Of a stretch of DNA of 64,000 nucleotides, positions 50,724 to 58,520 are shown piece by piece (the first letter of the stretch is position 1; each line of letters opens with the position of its first letter). This DNA comes from Oceaniferula marina (GTDB lineage: Bacteria > Verrucomicrobiota > Verrucomicrobiia > Verrucomicrobiales > Akkermansiaceae). Location of the stretch: assembly GCF_013391475.1 (NCBI RefSeq), contig NZ_JACBAZ010000001.1, positions 124,001-188,000 of the forward strand, written 5' to 3'. The position numbers and the translations under genes were made by a program. The notes below the pieces were generated by a model. The model did no database searches and was not told the origin of the DNA. It saw nothing but the letters and a program-made list of their open reading frames with translations.

Positions 50724-51650
50724 TTAGGCTTGTTCGAGGTCGTCGCAAATGTCCATGATGGCTTCGGCCTGATCATATCCGGCTTCTTCCTGGGTAACTC
50801 CCTGGCTGGGTCGTCCTTCTTCAAGCGCAGCTCGTAGTTTGGCTACAAGGTTAGAGGTGGCTTCCAGTGGGCGGGGTGCTTTTTCCGGGTTGGCCAAGGC
50901 ATAATCGAGGCCGTTTTCCATCGCGAGGGTGAGATAAGCATTTTCCAATTGGTGTCGGGCATGTTTGGGGGTTCCCCAGGCGAAGTTTGATAAGCCGACC
51001 ATCATGTGGCAGCCATGTAGTTCGGCATCTTGACGGATCAATTGCATGCCGTCGAGACCTACGTTGATCAGGCCGTAGGTATCTGCACCAACAGGGGCGA
51101 GACCGGGGTCGATGATGATGTCATCGTTGGTTCTTGCTGCTTCACTTTTTAATCGATCCACAAAATAAGCGGCAGTTTGATGGACGTCTTCAGCTTTCAG
51201 GCATGCCTCGCTGCCCCCATGCTCTGTAAATTTTTCTGAAGCAATCACAATGACCCGGGTATCGAACTCTCTGACCAAATCAATCATTTCATCCAGTTGG
51301 TCGCGTGAAGCTGCCAGAGAATTGAGAATCGGAGCCGGGCTTTTTGTCCGGTCGTAATGGCTGAGGCCTACGCGGTGGAACTCAACGGCTGGGTTATCGA
51401 AGCTGATCGGGGTGCTGGTAGCTTGTTGGAGTGCCGGGACCAGCGTCGGGAGGAAATCGAGCATTTCCTCTTGTTTGACCTGCATGGTGGAGGTTCCATC
51501 AATATTGAGTGTCAGGTATCGGGCTCCGAGATTGGTCTGAACTTTAGCCAAGTTTTGGAACCCTTCGAGGTTACGATCTGCCCATGCACGGCGGGCCCGG
51601 GCATAGGCGTTATTGATGAGTTCACCGATGATGTTAAGTTGTTTGGACAT
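50724..51650 (-). CDS. Pterin-binding methyltransferase (MeTr/CmuB-like)
   Basis: From ATG 51650 (MSKQLNIIGELINNAYARAR) the protein is about 308 residues. It has the dihydropteroate-synthase-like TIM barrel of methyl-THF:corrinoid methyltransferases: NIIGELINN, GARYLTLNIDG, TPISFDNPAVEF, a DIIIDPGLAPVG strand and MMVGLSNFAWGTPK. Spacing of these blocks follows AcsE/MeTr. The family moves a methyl group between Co of a corrinoid protein and N5 of tetrahydrofolate; in catabolic clusters such as cmuB it goes from corrinoid to THF. It lies between MetF (52-nt gap) and the amidohydrolase (13 nt). Direction in vivo is inferred from the cluster. Confidence 0.88.
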   Translation of the reverse strand: MSKQLNIIGELINNAYARARRAWADRNLEGFQNLAKVQTNLGARYLTLNIDGTSTMQVKQEEMLDFLPTLVPALQQATSTPISFDNPAVEFHRVGLSHYDRTKSPAPILNSLAASRDQLDEMIDLVREFDTRVIVIASEKFTEHGGSEACLKAEDVHQTAAYFVDRLKSEAARTNDDIIIDPGLAPVGADTYGLINVGLDGMQLIRQDAELHGCHMMVGLSNFAWGTPKHARHQLENAYLTLAMENGLDYALANPEKAPRPLEATSNLVAKLRAALEEGRPSQGVTQEEAGYDQAEAIMDICDDLEQA

Positions 51651-51702
51651 GGTAGTTAGGGTTCTTGTTTGAAAGCTTGTGGTGTTATGGATGTTGGGTG
51701 AT

Positions 51703-53259
51703 TCACTTTTTCTTGGCTGCAATATGATCTCTTTCGAGCCAGCAATTGGCCCATCCTGACGTGCCGCGCAGCGACTGGTCTTGTAGCGTGGGGACGTGTT
51801 TCAGGAGCTGGAGCTCTTCTGCGTCGGGCTTGAGTCGGTCATAGGCGCGTGCCCAGATGCATGCTTTGTCGGCTACTTCGCAAAGTCCGTCTCGGGTGCC
51901 GCCGCAGGGGCCGTTGCGTTGATTTTTGGCGCATTGGGACTCCGGGCAGAGAAAGGCTGTTTCGGGGAGTGAACAGTCCCCGCAGTCTTTGCATGAAAAT
52001 AGCAGGTTTTTACTGAGTCGCTCGACAGCTCGCATCCAGGCAGGCCCTTGTGATGGATCCTTGGCGTTCTGACAGATGCGGGTGCATAAGGGGGCCAAGC
52101 CCTTGCCCGGCGTGAACATGAGACTGTGAAATTGTTTGGATAAACTGTAGCTGAGATCTCTCCCAGACCGATTTTCCAATGACTTGAGATAGCTGGGGTT
52201 CAGTTCGTTGGAGGACAGGCCACTTGTCTCGTCCTGATCAAAAAGATAGAATTCCTCTGGATGGGAAAATGAAAACTCACGGGCAAACTGCTTCCAGTCG
52301 TCCCCGCTGAAACTTTGTTCAATGTTCAGGATTTGATCGACCGCATTGTAGTTGTGTACACCACCGAGGTATCCGGCGTGGTAGCCAAGTCCGCGGTAAA
52401 TGGCCAGTTGTTTGGCTGCGAATTCGTAAAAAAACGCACGTCCTTTGTCGGCTGATTGTTGCTGTTTCTCGGCAATGTGCAAGAGTTGGTCGTTTACGTA
52501 GACTCCGGGGATTTTGCGGGTATGAAAAATTTGAGCCACAAAGGGGTTGAGCACGTAGACGTTGCCAACGAGTGGAACCTGCTGATGACCTTGTCGCTGC
52601 ATGTAGCGGAGGAGTTCGTCCATCTTGCGGGCATCGTAACCGATTTGGTTGATGATATATCTGGCCCCGTTTTCAATTTTTTTATCGAGCTTCAGGTACT
52701 GGGGGATGACTTCGCTTTCGTGTCGCTTAAAATTATTGACGACGGTACCTGTGAAAAAGCGAGTCATGCCGAGTTGGCGGGTGGTGTTGCCGGGGGCTTT
52801 GACCTTGAGCCCCTGGTTCATTTCCCGGAGCATGGTGATCAGCCCTACGGAATCGATATCAAATACGGGTTTTGCCTGCCCGTCATGACCGTCGATCGGA
52901 GAGTCGCCACTCAGAGCCAGGATGTTATGGAACCCTTCGGAATTAAGCTGCCAAGCGACACTTTCCAGCCCGTTCCGATTGAAGTCTTTACAGGAAAGGT
53001 GGATCGCCACCTCCTTGTTGTTTTCGAGCAAAGGCTTACCCAATGCTGCGGGTGCTAACATTGGATTGCCTCCGGCATTGTCCGTGATGGATACCCAGTC
53101 GATACGATCCGTTGCGGCCAGTTCCATGGCAAACTCCCGGGCCTTGACGGCTTTGATTTCCTCCATGGTTCCCCGGGTCGACACCAATTCCATCCCGATC
53201 GGAAACGAGGAGCCGGGATGTTCGGCAGAGGTGGTCAGGATCTCGCGCATTGATTGCAT
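51703..53259 (-). CDS. metF: Methylenetetrahydrofolate reductase with MetV-like C-terminal domain
   Basis: The protein has 518 residues, far above the 290-300 of ordinary MetF. The N-terminal 320 residues are a MetF barrel: GMELVSTRGTMEE, ATDRIDWVSITDNAGGNPM, VAIHLSCKDFNRNGLES, NILALSGDSP and a DARKMDELLRYM block. The C-terminal 180 residues match the MetV/MTHFR C-terminal family with a dense cluster of eight Cys: CKDCGDC, FLCPESQC, GPCGG, LCEVADKAC. Two more lie upstream in LCTRICQ. In acetogens, MetV is a separate zinc-binding partner of MetF. Here one chain carries both. In this cluster it should oxidise methyl-THF to methylene-THF. It is followed by the MeTr gene after 52 nt. Confidence 0.9.
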   Translation of the reverse strand: MQSMREILTTSAEHPGSSFPIGMELVSTRGTMEEIKAVKAREFAMELAATDRIDWVSITDNAGGNPMLAPAALGKPLLENNKEVAIHLSCKDFNRNGLESVAWQLNSEGFHNILALSGDSPIDGHDGQAKPVFDIDSVGLITMLREMNQGLKVKAPGNTTRQLGMTRFFTGTVVNNFKRHESEVIPQYLKLDKKIENGARYIINQIGYDARKMDELLRYMQRQGHQQVPLVGNVYVLNPFVAQIFHTRKIPGVYVNDQLLHIAEKQQQSADKGRAFFYEFAAKQLAIYRGLGYHAGYLGGVHNYNAVDQILNIEQSFSGDDWKQFAREFSFSHPEEFYLFDQDETSGLSSNELNPSYLKSLENRSGRDLSYSLSKQFHSLMFTPGKGLAPLCTRICQNAKDPSQGPAWMRAVERLSKNLLFSCKDCGDCSLPETAFLCPESQCAKNQRNGPCGGTRDGLCEVADKACIWARAYDRLKPDAEELQLLKHVPTLQDQSLRGTSGWANCWLERDHIAAKKK

Positions 53260-53307
53260 GGGGTGATTAAATTGTGGGTGAGGGGCAAAGAAACCGGGGG
53301 CGTTGAG

Positions 53308-53351
53308 AGGGGGGGCTTGGCACAGTACCCCCTAGCTCCGGGGATGCGGAG
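53308..53351. repeat. Two hairpins in the gap between a methyltransferase gene and metF
   Basis: AGGGGG and CCCCCT (53308-53333) form one 6-bp inverted repeat; CTCCG and CGGAG (53336-53351) form another with a 6-nt loop. They occupy the 116-nt gap between two genes on the minus strand. There is no T-run, so an mRNA-stability or processing role is more likely than termination. No cobalamin-riboswitch signature is visible here. Confidence 0.4.
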
Positions 53352-53375
53352 TGCTTGGACTGGTTTGGTTCGGGC

Positions 53376-54473
53376 CTAGATCGAGCGGACGGCGTCGATG
53401 AAATACCGGTAGTTTTCCAGTGGGACGTCTGGTGGGACGTGGTGGTCACAGAACGCAACATATCCACCTTCCTTGATTAAAGGGGCTAAGCGCTCAACTT
53501 CGGCATCGATTTCCTCTTTTCCTTTTGCCAGAATACGTTTGTCAAACCCTCCCATCATGCGGAGATCCTTACCGAAGGTTTTGCGTAGCTCCAGAACATC
53601 ACTGCCGCAGGTTCCGATTTCCACCGGATAGATGATGTTAATACCACCCTCGAGCCAGACTGGGATCAGGTGGTCGAGACGCCCATCCGAATCCAAGGCA
53701 AAGAGATCCATTCCGTGCTGCTTGCAGAAATCGGTGATGCGTTTGTAATGAGGTAGAAGAAACTCACGGGCTGAATCCGGATCGATCATCGGCCCTGAAT
53801 TGAAACAGATATCTTCCCAGAAATAGAGGATGTCGGGCTTGATGCCCATTTCAAAAAGCTTGCCGAGGGTTGCAATAGCGCAGTCGGCGATCGTGGTGAC
53901 TATTTCTTCAAGTAGATCGGGGTCCTCATACTTAAGCATCACAGCTTCTTCGAATCCCATCCAGTTGCGTAACCACCCGAACATGCTGGTTGGTCCGACA
54001 ACCAGAGGTGATTGTTTGCCATTGTCGATCCATTGTTGATAGACCTCCATGCAGTTGTCGGCAACGCGACCGGGGATCTCCGGGTCGAATTTGGGTTTGT
54101 AGTGCTTTTCCCAACTTTCCTGATCGGTTAACACAAAACGTTCAGGGTGGGGGATCGACCCCATTCGCTTTGATTGCACCACCTGAACTCCGTCGTATTG
54201 CTGAACCAGTTCGGTTTCACCACGGTCCTCCAGCTGTTGCACCTCGAAGGCTGGGAAAAGATCCAGGCAAACAGGCAGATAGGTTCGATACGAATCGTGG
54301 CCGAAGTAAGCATCGGTGGTGTTGTCGTCACTGCTGTTCCAGTGCAAGTCGGCCGGAGCCCCTTCCTCGACCCAGCGTTCGATGGTTTCGGGCCAGTAGC
54401 CCCATTCGGTCACGAAGGGTTTGTCCACGCTCTGGTAACGCATGGTGGCGAGGTAACGTTCTCTATCAGTCAT
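53376..54473 (-). CDS. URO-D-type corrinoid methyltransferase 1
   Basis: The protein has 365 residues of the uroporphyrinogen decarboxylase superfamily, close to MtaA/MtbA and to catabolic O- and N-demethylases, not to HemE. It opens MTDRERYLATMRYQSVDKP. Further signatures are PLVVGPTSMFGWLRNWMGFE, YFWEDICFNSGPMIDPD and LFALDSDGRLDHLIPVWLEG. Toward the end are MMGGFDKRILAKG and YVAFCDHHVPPDVPL. The usual zinc-ligand positions HxC...C seem to be replaced by Asp and Cys/His here. It should transfer a methyl group to the corrinoid protein encoded 62 nt upstream. The methyl donor is unknown. Confidence 0.88.
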   Translation of the reverse strand: MTDRERYLATMRYQSVDKPFVTEWGYWPETIERWVEEGAPADLHWNSSDDNTTDAYFGHDSYRTYLPVCLDLFPAFEVQQLEDRGETELVQQYDGVQVVQSKRMGSIPHPERFVLTDQESWEKHYKPKFDPEIPGRVADNCMEVYQQWIDNGKQSPLVVGPTSMFGWLRNWMGFEEAVMLKYEDPDLLEEIVTTIADCAIATLGKLFEMGIKPDILYFWEDICFNSGPMIDPDSAREFLLPHYKRITDFCKQHGMDLFALDSDGRLDHLIPVWLEGGINIIYPVEIGTCGSDVLELRKTFGKDLRMMGGFDKRILAKGKEEIDAEVERLAPLIKEGGYVAFCDHHVPPDVPLENYRYFIDAVRSI

Positions 54474-54535
54474 AGTGGGTGTGGATTTGTCGTTTGTTTG
54501 GATGCGGTGGCGGATGTGATGGGTAGGGGGGAGAC

Positions 54536-55165
54536 CTAGGCCTTGAGCAAGCTCAGTGCGAGGTCGGCGGCTGTCCCCGCGTCCTGGGCGTAGCCGTCAG
54601 CTCCAACCTCATCGGCAAAATCCTGGGTTACAGGAGCACCTCCGATGACGATTTTGACCGGATGTCCGGTTTCCTTGATGGCATCAATGGCATCGCGCAT
54701 GGCCGGCATGGTGGTCGTGAGAAGAGCGGAGAGGCCGACGATGTTGGGTTTGTGCTCTGCAACGGCTTCGGCGAATTTGGCGGCTGGAATGTTCACTCCA
54801 AGATCAATGACCTCGATATTAGCGCCTTTCCACATCATGGATACCAGGTTTTTACCAATGTCGTGAAGGTCACCTTCGACGGTTGCAATGATGGCTTTGA
54901 AGTCGGGCTTAAATCCATCATGCACGAGGATGGGCTCGAGGATAGCCAGAGCGGATTTCATGGCTCGGGCGGCAATCAGCATTTCAGGAACGAAGATTTC
55001 GTTGTTTTTGAATCGTTCCCCAACGACCATCATCCCAGGGACGAGTCGTTCTTCGACGACGAACTGGGCTGTTTCTCCGGCATCCAGGCATTCTTGGACG
55101 AGGTCGGGAACGAGTTTGCGTTTTCCGTTGATAATGGCTTGTGATAGAGGATGTATGTGGTCCAT
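54536..55165 (-). CDS. MtaC/MtbC-like corrinoid protein
   Basis: The protein has 209 residues, exactly the size of methyltransferase corrinoid proteins. N-terminal helical cap (about 10-90) with ERLVPGMMVVGERFKNNEIF and VPEMLIAARAM. The C-terminal Rossmann-like B12 domain has the base-off, His-on motif EGDLHDIGKNL, then DLGVNIPAAKF, GLSALLTTTM and VIGGAPVT. The His in DLHDIG is the lower axial ligand. It carries the methyl group as methyl-Co(III) and must be kept in the Co(I) state by the activator at 55991-57607. Encoded between the AraC regulator (52 nt) and methyltransferase 1 (62 nt). Confidence 0.95.
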   Translation of the reverse strand: MDHIHPLSQAIINGKRKLVPDLVQECLDAGETAQFVVEERLVPGMMVVGERFKNNEIFVPEMLIAARAMKSALAILEPILVHDGFKPDFKAIIATVEGDLHDIGKNLVSMMWKGANIEVIDLGVNIPAAKFAEAVAEHKPNIVGLSALLTTTMPAMRDAIDAIKETGHPVKIVIGGAPVTQDFADEVGADGYAQDAGTAADLALSLLKA

Positions 55166-55217
55166 GGCTTGTAAGATGGATGAATGGGTTGATTAAGTCT
55201 TGTGGTCTCAGATCATT

Positions 55218-55994
55218 CTATTGTGCTCTGGTGCTTATTGCCGGTTGCTCTTTTGACTCGTGGTTGGGGTAGCTGGCTGGGTGCGGCTTGACGGTTTCGC
55301 GATACTGACCGGGAGTGAGCCCTTTACTGTCTTGGAAGACGTTGGTGAAATAACTTTGGTCACAGAAGCCACAGCGAGATGCGATGTCAGCCAGGGTGAG
55401 TTGGCGGTCGGCCAGAAGCTCAATGGCCATGTCCACCCGGCACTGGCGAAGGAGTTGGGTAAACGAACGACCGGTGCGTTTTTTCAGGAGTCGCGAAAAA
55501 TGACTGGGAGAAATACCGGCATGGCGGGCGACTTCATCACGGGAAAGCTCCTCGCTGATATGGTGGCGCATATAGTCCAGAGCCTTGGTGATCAGGATGG
55601 GGGGAGTAAAGTCGTTTTGTTTGCCAATGGTGGCCATGATGTGTTCGATACTATCGGTAAGCCATTTGGATAGTTGTTCATCGTCATCGATAGAGGCTAG
55701 GCGGGTGATGGAGCGGAAGTTCATGCCGAGCACATCGGACTGACTGGCTCCAGCCTCGATGGCTGCACGTGACATCATCACGACGAGTTCGAGCAGGAGA
55801 CCTTTGAGCAGGTCGTTGCGTTCTTCTCCAGCGCTGTAGATTTGGACCAGAACTTGATTGATGATTCCCCGGGCTTCCGAGGTGTTGCCCTGGCGGATGG
55901 CTCCCAGCAGGGATGGCTCCAGATAGAGATAGAGTTCGCGGACCCTGTCGTAGGGTTGATGCTCAAGCAGAGGGATCGATGGAAAGTGGTTCAT
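55218..55994 (-). CDS. AraC-family regulator inside the methyl-transfer cluster
   Basis: The protein has 258 residues. The C-terminal 100 form the two helix-turn-helix units: LSRDEVARHAGISPSHFSRL and LTLADIASRCGFCDQSYFTN followed by GLTPGQYR. The N-terminal part (about 1-140) is all-helical, with LEPSLLGAIRQGNTSEARGI and a run of leucines, which resembles the linker after PocR-type sensor domains but without the PocR domain. Its start overlaps the activator gene stop region by 4 nt (55991-55994), so it is made with the pathway it probably controls. An autoregulatory activator of the cluster is likely. Inducer unknown. The Pro/His/Gln tail is disordered. Confidence 0.92.
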   Translation of the reverse strand: MNHFPSIPLLEHQPYDRVRELYLYLEPSLLGAIRQGNTSEARGIINQVLVQIYSAGEERNDLLKGLLLELVVMMSRAAIEAGASQSDVLGMNFRSITRLASIDDDEQLSKWLTDSIEHIMATIGKQNDFTPPILITKALDYMRHHISEELSRDEVARHAGISPSHFSRLLKKRTGRSFTQLLRQCRVDMAIELLADRQLTLADIASRCGFCDQSYFTNVFQDSKGLTPGQYRETVKPHPASYPNHESKEQPAISTRAQ

Positions 55995-57607
55995 GGTAGC
56001 ATGAGGTGGTTGATGTAACAGTCTTCAAAGTTGGCTTGTTGATTCAGTTCGATTGTTGTTGTTTTTTCGCGAATGGCTTCCATTTCATCCAAGGATGATT
56101 TGTCGATCAATGTGAGCATGGCACCCGCGAGGGAGGTGTTTCCTACAACCTCGATTTGTTTTGGTGAAAAGCCGGGCAATAATCCCATGTCAATGGCGTT
56201 GGCGACGTTGAGGTGCATGCCAAAGCCTCCGGCTAGATAGACCTTGCCAATTTCATCTGCTGTGAGGCCGGATACTTCAAGCAAGGTTTCAATGCCGGCT
56301 CCGATGGCCGCTTTGGCTTGAAGAATGACCGCAATATCGACCTCGCTGATTATCATGCTTCCGCGGCCTTTTGTGTCAGCCAGACATAGGGCTCGACCGT
56401 CTTCATGAACCGACCGATATGGTTCCGGCAGGGACTCCCATGCGGATGGGAGGATCCGTCCGGATGGTGAAATCAAGCCAGATCGACGGCCGTCAGCCAG
56501 AAAATCAATATAGGCGGATCCACAAATACCGCTTGCTCGTGCGAGTGGGACATTGCCGATGACTTTGGCTTCCAAGCGAGAGGCGGGGAGTGAATAGGCA
56601 AGATCGCTGATGGCACCGTGGCGGGCGCGTGTTCCACAGGATAGACCTCCTCCTTCGAATGCAGGGCCGGCCGCTGTGGCACATGCGATCAGTTGGCCCT
56701 GATGGTGAAGCACTATTTCTCCATTGGTTCCAATATCGACCAGCAGGCTGGGAGCGGAGTCATAAAGCATGCCCGTGGCATAGATGCCGGCGACAATATC
56801 AGCTCCGATAAAGGTGGCGATGCCAGGTAAAAGTTGCAAGGGTGTGTCCGCTGGAAGGTTGTTGATTCCGATCTGGCCGTTACGCATCAATTTCCCTTCG
56901 ATAAATCGAGGGGTGAATGGATACACTCCGAGGGAACTTGGGTTCTCCCCTGTTAGCAAGTGCAGCATGGTGGTGTTTCCTGCAATGACACCACCCGCCA
57001 GTTGGGCCGTGGATTTTCCAGCTCGCTCACATGCTGAGTGAATCAGTTCCGGAAAGGTGGTTTCGGTTAGTGCTTGCTGTAACGCACGTAGAGTATCCGG
57101 ATCACCTGAGGCCTGAATTCGGGTCAGGACATTGTCTCCCCATTGGATTTGGGCATTAAAGCCACTTGCCCGAGAGAGGATGTCACCTGTCGATAAGTCG
57201 ATGATGAGCACAGCAACGGTAGTGGTTCCGAGGTCGATGGCGAACCCGATATCTTTGCCGTGGTTACACTTGTCAAAATCGAGTGAGGGCATCGGAAAAA
57301 TAGGCTGATGGGCGTAGGGGATATCAATGCGAAAGCTGTCGCTGACTTGTGCCCGGTGTTCCATGCGTGAGCGCTCGGGGAGTTGGATTTGATCAAGTTT
57401 TCCAGCTTTGATCTGGCATGACTTGACGGTTGAGCCATCGCTTAATCTGACTTCACAGCCATTGCAAAGTCCACGTTTGCCACAGCGAGTATTGAGAGGA
57501 AACCCATGCGCTTCAAGATGGTCGGCAAGGGTTTGTTCCGATGACGGGTCACACGAATCGATCCGGTGGTCGTGTCCATCATCAAGATTGATTACGAGCT
57601 GACGCAT
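55991..57607 (-). CDS. RACo/RamA-like corrinoid reductive activator (2Fe-2S + ASKHA)
   Basis: The protein has 538 residues. N-terminal plant-type ferredoxin domain, about 1-85: TRCGKRGLCNGCEVRL and the distal Cys in VKSCQIKAG, four ligands in all. A linker leads to the DUF4445 ASKHA domain with DIGFAIDLGTTTVAVLI, GGVIAGNTTMLHLLTG, LLVDIGTNGEIVL, CGTRARHGAI, ASGICGSAY and KVYLAGGFGMHLN. Such proteins use ATP to reduce Co(II) to Co(I) when a corrinoid protein is accidentally oxidised. Start at 57607; 28 nt after the DUF1638 gene, and 4-nt overlap with the AraC gene. Its presence shows that the corrinoid pathway must be re-reduced often. Confidence 0.93.
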   Translation of the reverse strand: MRQLVINLDDGHDHRIDSCDPSSEQTLADHLEAHGFPLNTRCGKRGLCNGCEVRLSDGSTVKSCQIKAGKLDQIQLPERSRMEHRAQVSDSFRIDIPYAHQPIFPMPSLDFDKCNHGKDIGFAIDLGTTTVAVLIIDLSTGDILSRASGFNAQIQWGDNVLTRIQASGDPDTLRALQQALTETTFPELIHSACERAGKSTAQLAGGVIAGNTTMLHLLTGENPSSLGVYPFTPRFIEGKLMRNGQIGINNLPADTPLQLLPGIATFIGADIVAGIYATGMLYDSAPSLLVDIGTNGEIVLHHQGQLIACATAAGPAFEGGGLSCGTRARHGAISDLAYSLPASRLEAKVIGNVPLARASGICGSAYIDFLADGRRSGLISPSGRILPSAWESLPEPYRSVHEDGRALCLADTKGRGSMIISEVDIAVILQAKAAIGAGIETLLEVSGLTADEIGKVYLAGGFGMHLNVANAIDMGLLPGFSPKQIEVVGNTSLAGAMLTLIDKSSLDEMEAIREKTTTIELNQQANFEDCYINHLMLP

Positions 57608-57635
57608 GATTCAGTGGATGGTTAGGAGAGTGGGA

Positions 57636-58388
57636 TTAGGATTTGGCACCGTGGGGGAGCGACTTCATGACTGAGAGGTCAGCTGAGTGGGCGAGTTGGT
57701 GGCCGGGCAGGATCGTTTGAAAGCGGTCTTCTGGCCACGGGCCGGTGAGCAAGTCGCGCAATAAGCCGGGGTCTCCTTGGAGTCGTTCGAATTTCCAGCC
57801 TAACCACTGAGCACAGTTTTCTGCATATTGTGCCTCATCATCCGCATCGTTGGTGCCGAGGTCAATGTATGTGGCGGTGTCGTGCATTGACCATGCTTGC
57901 TGCTCGCTTTCGATGAGAAAATCGACATCCTCTGCATCGAATTTCGGGCTTAATTCCCGACGCATGGCCTTGAGTTTGTCTGGCCCGGGAACTCGGCGTC
58001 CACGGTTCCATCCGGGAGTGTAATACATACAACCGGGGCAGCGGGATTGATGTTCGGAAAAACGGTTTTTACTGCCGAGGAAAACGGTGATGCAATCGTG
58101 AGCTCGAGGGATAATCAGTGTGTGCTTTTTCGAGTGGAGACCTGTTGTGCCGCAGCCACAGAGACCGTAGGCAAGGACGATGGCTCCGATACCGTCAAGC
58201 TCATCCAGCGCATCGATTTCGTCTTGTAAGGTTTGGCGTAGAATATCCGGTTGATCATGTAAGCCCATTTCAAAGAACCGGGTGTGCACCCGCTCGAGCG
58301 AACCATGATGTTTGATGACCAAGGGGATTTCTTTTTCAAAAACCGAACAGGCGAGCAGAGCAATGCGAGCTTGTGAACTGGATTCCAT
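57636..58388 (-). CDS. DUF1638 protein
   Basis: The protein has 250 residues, soluble. The DUF1638 core is very clear: ALLACSVFEKEI, AIVLAYGLCGCGTTGL, TLIIPRAHDCITVFLGS and YYTPGWNRG. Several Cys lie in pairs or near turns (CGCG, RCPGCMYYT) and could bind metal. The family is best known from methanogens and anaerobes, beside genes for methylamine and other corrinoid-dependent methyltransferases, but its function has not been settled to my knowledge. It sits between the activator (28-nt gap) and methyltransferase 2 (130-nt gap). Possible roles: corrinoid loading, metal insertion or a methyl-donor enzyme. Confidence 0.9.
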   Translation of the reverse strand: MESSSQARIALLACSVFEKEIPLVIKHHGSLERVHTRFFEMGLHDQPDILRQTLQDEIDALDELDGIGAIVLAYGLCGCGTTGLHSKKHTLIIPRAHDCITVFLGSKNRFSEHQSRCPGCMYYTPGWNRGRRVPGPDKLKAMRRELSPKFDAEDVDFLIESEQQAWSMHDTATYIDLGTNDADDEAQYAENCAQWLGWKFERLQGDPGLLRDLLTGPWPEDRFQTILPGHQLAHSADLSVMKSLPHGAKS

Positions 58389-58448
58389 ATGGCCTGGTGA
58401 GTGAAGCGTTGCGATATCCGGACGAAGGATAATCCCATCTTAAGCTCC

Positions 58449-58520
58449 AAGCATTCGTCCGCAATTTTTCCTATGCGGCCTTTTTATAAGTCCACCTGGC
58501 AAAAGGCTGGATGAATGCTT
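58449..58520. repeat. Long inverted repeat across the end of methyltransferase 2
   Basis: AAGCATTCGTCC (58449-58460) and GGATGAATGCTT (58509-58520) match in 11 of 12 positions as inverted copies; the right arm touches the stop codon. Inside, CCGCA and TGCGG (58459-58463, 58474-58478) form another stem followed by CCTTTTT. It could regulate mRNA decay between two genes of the cluster. Confidence 0.5.
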
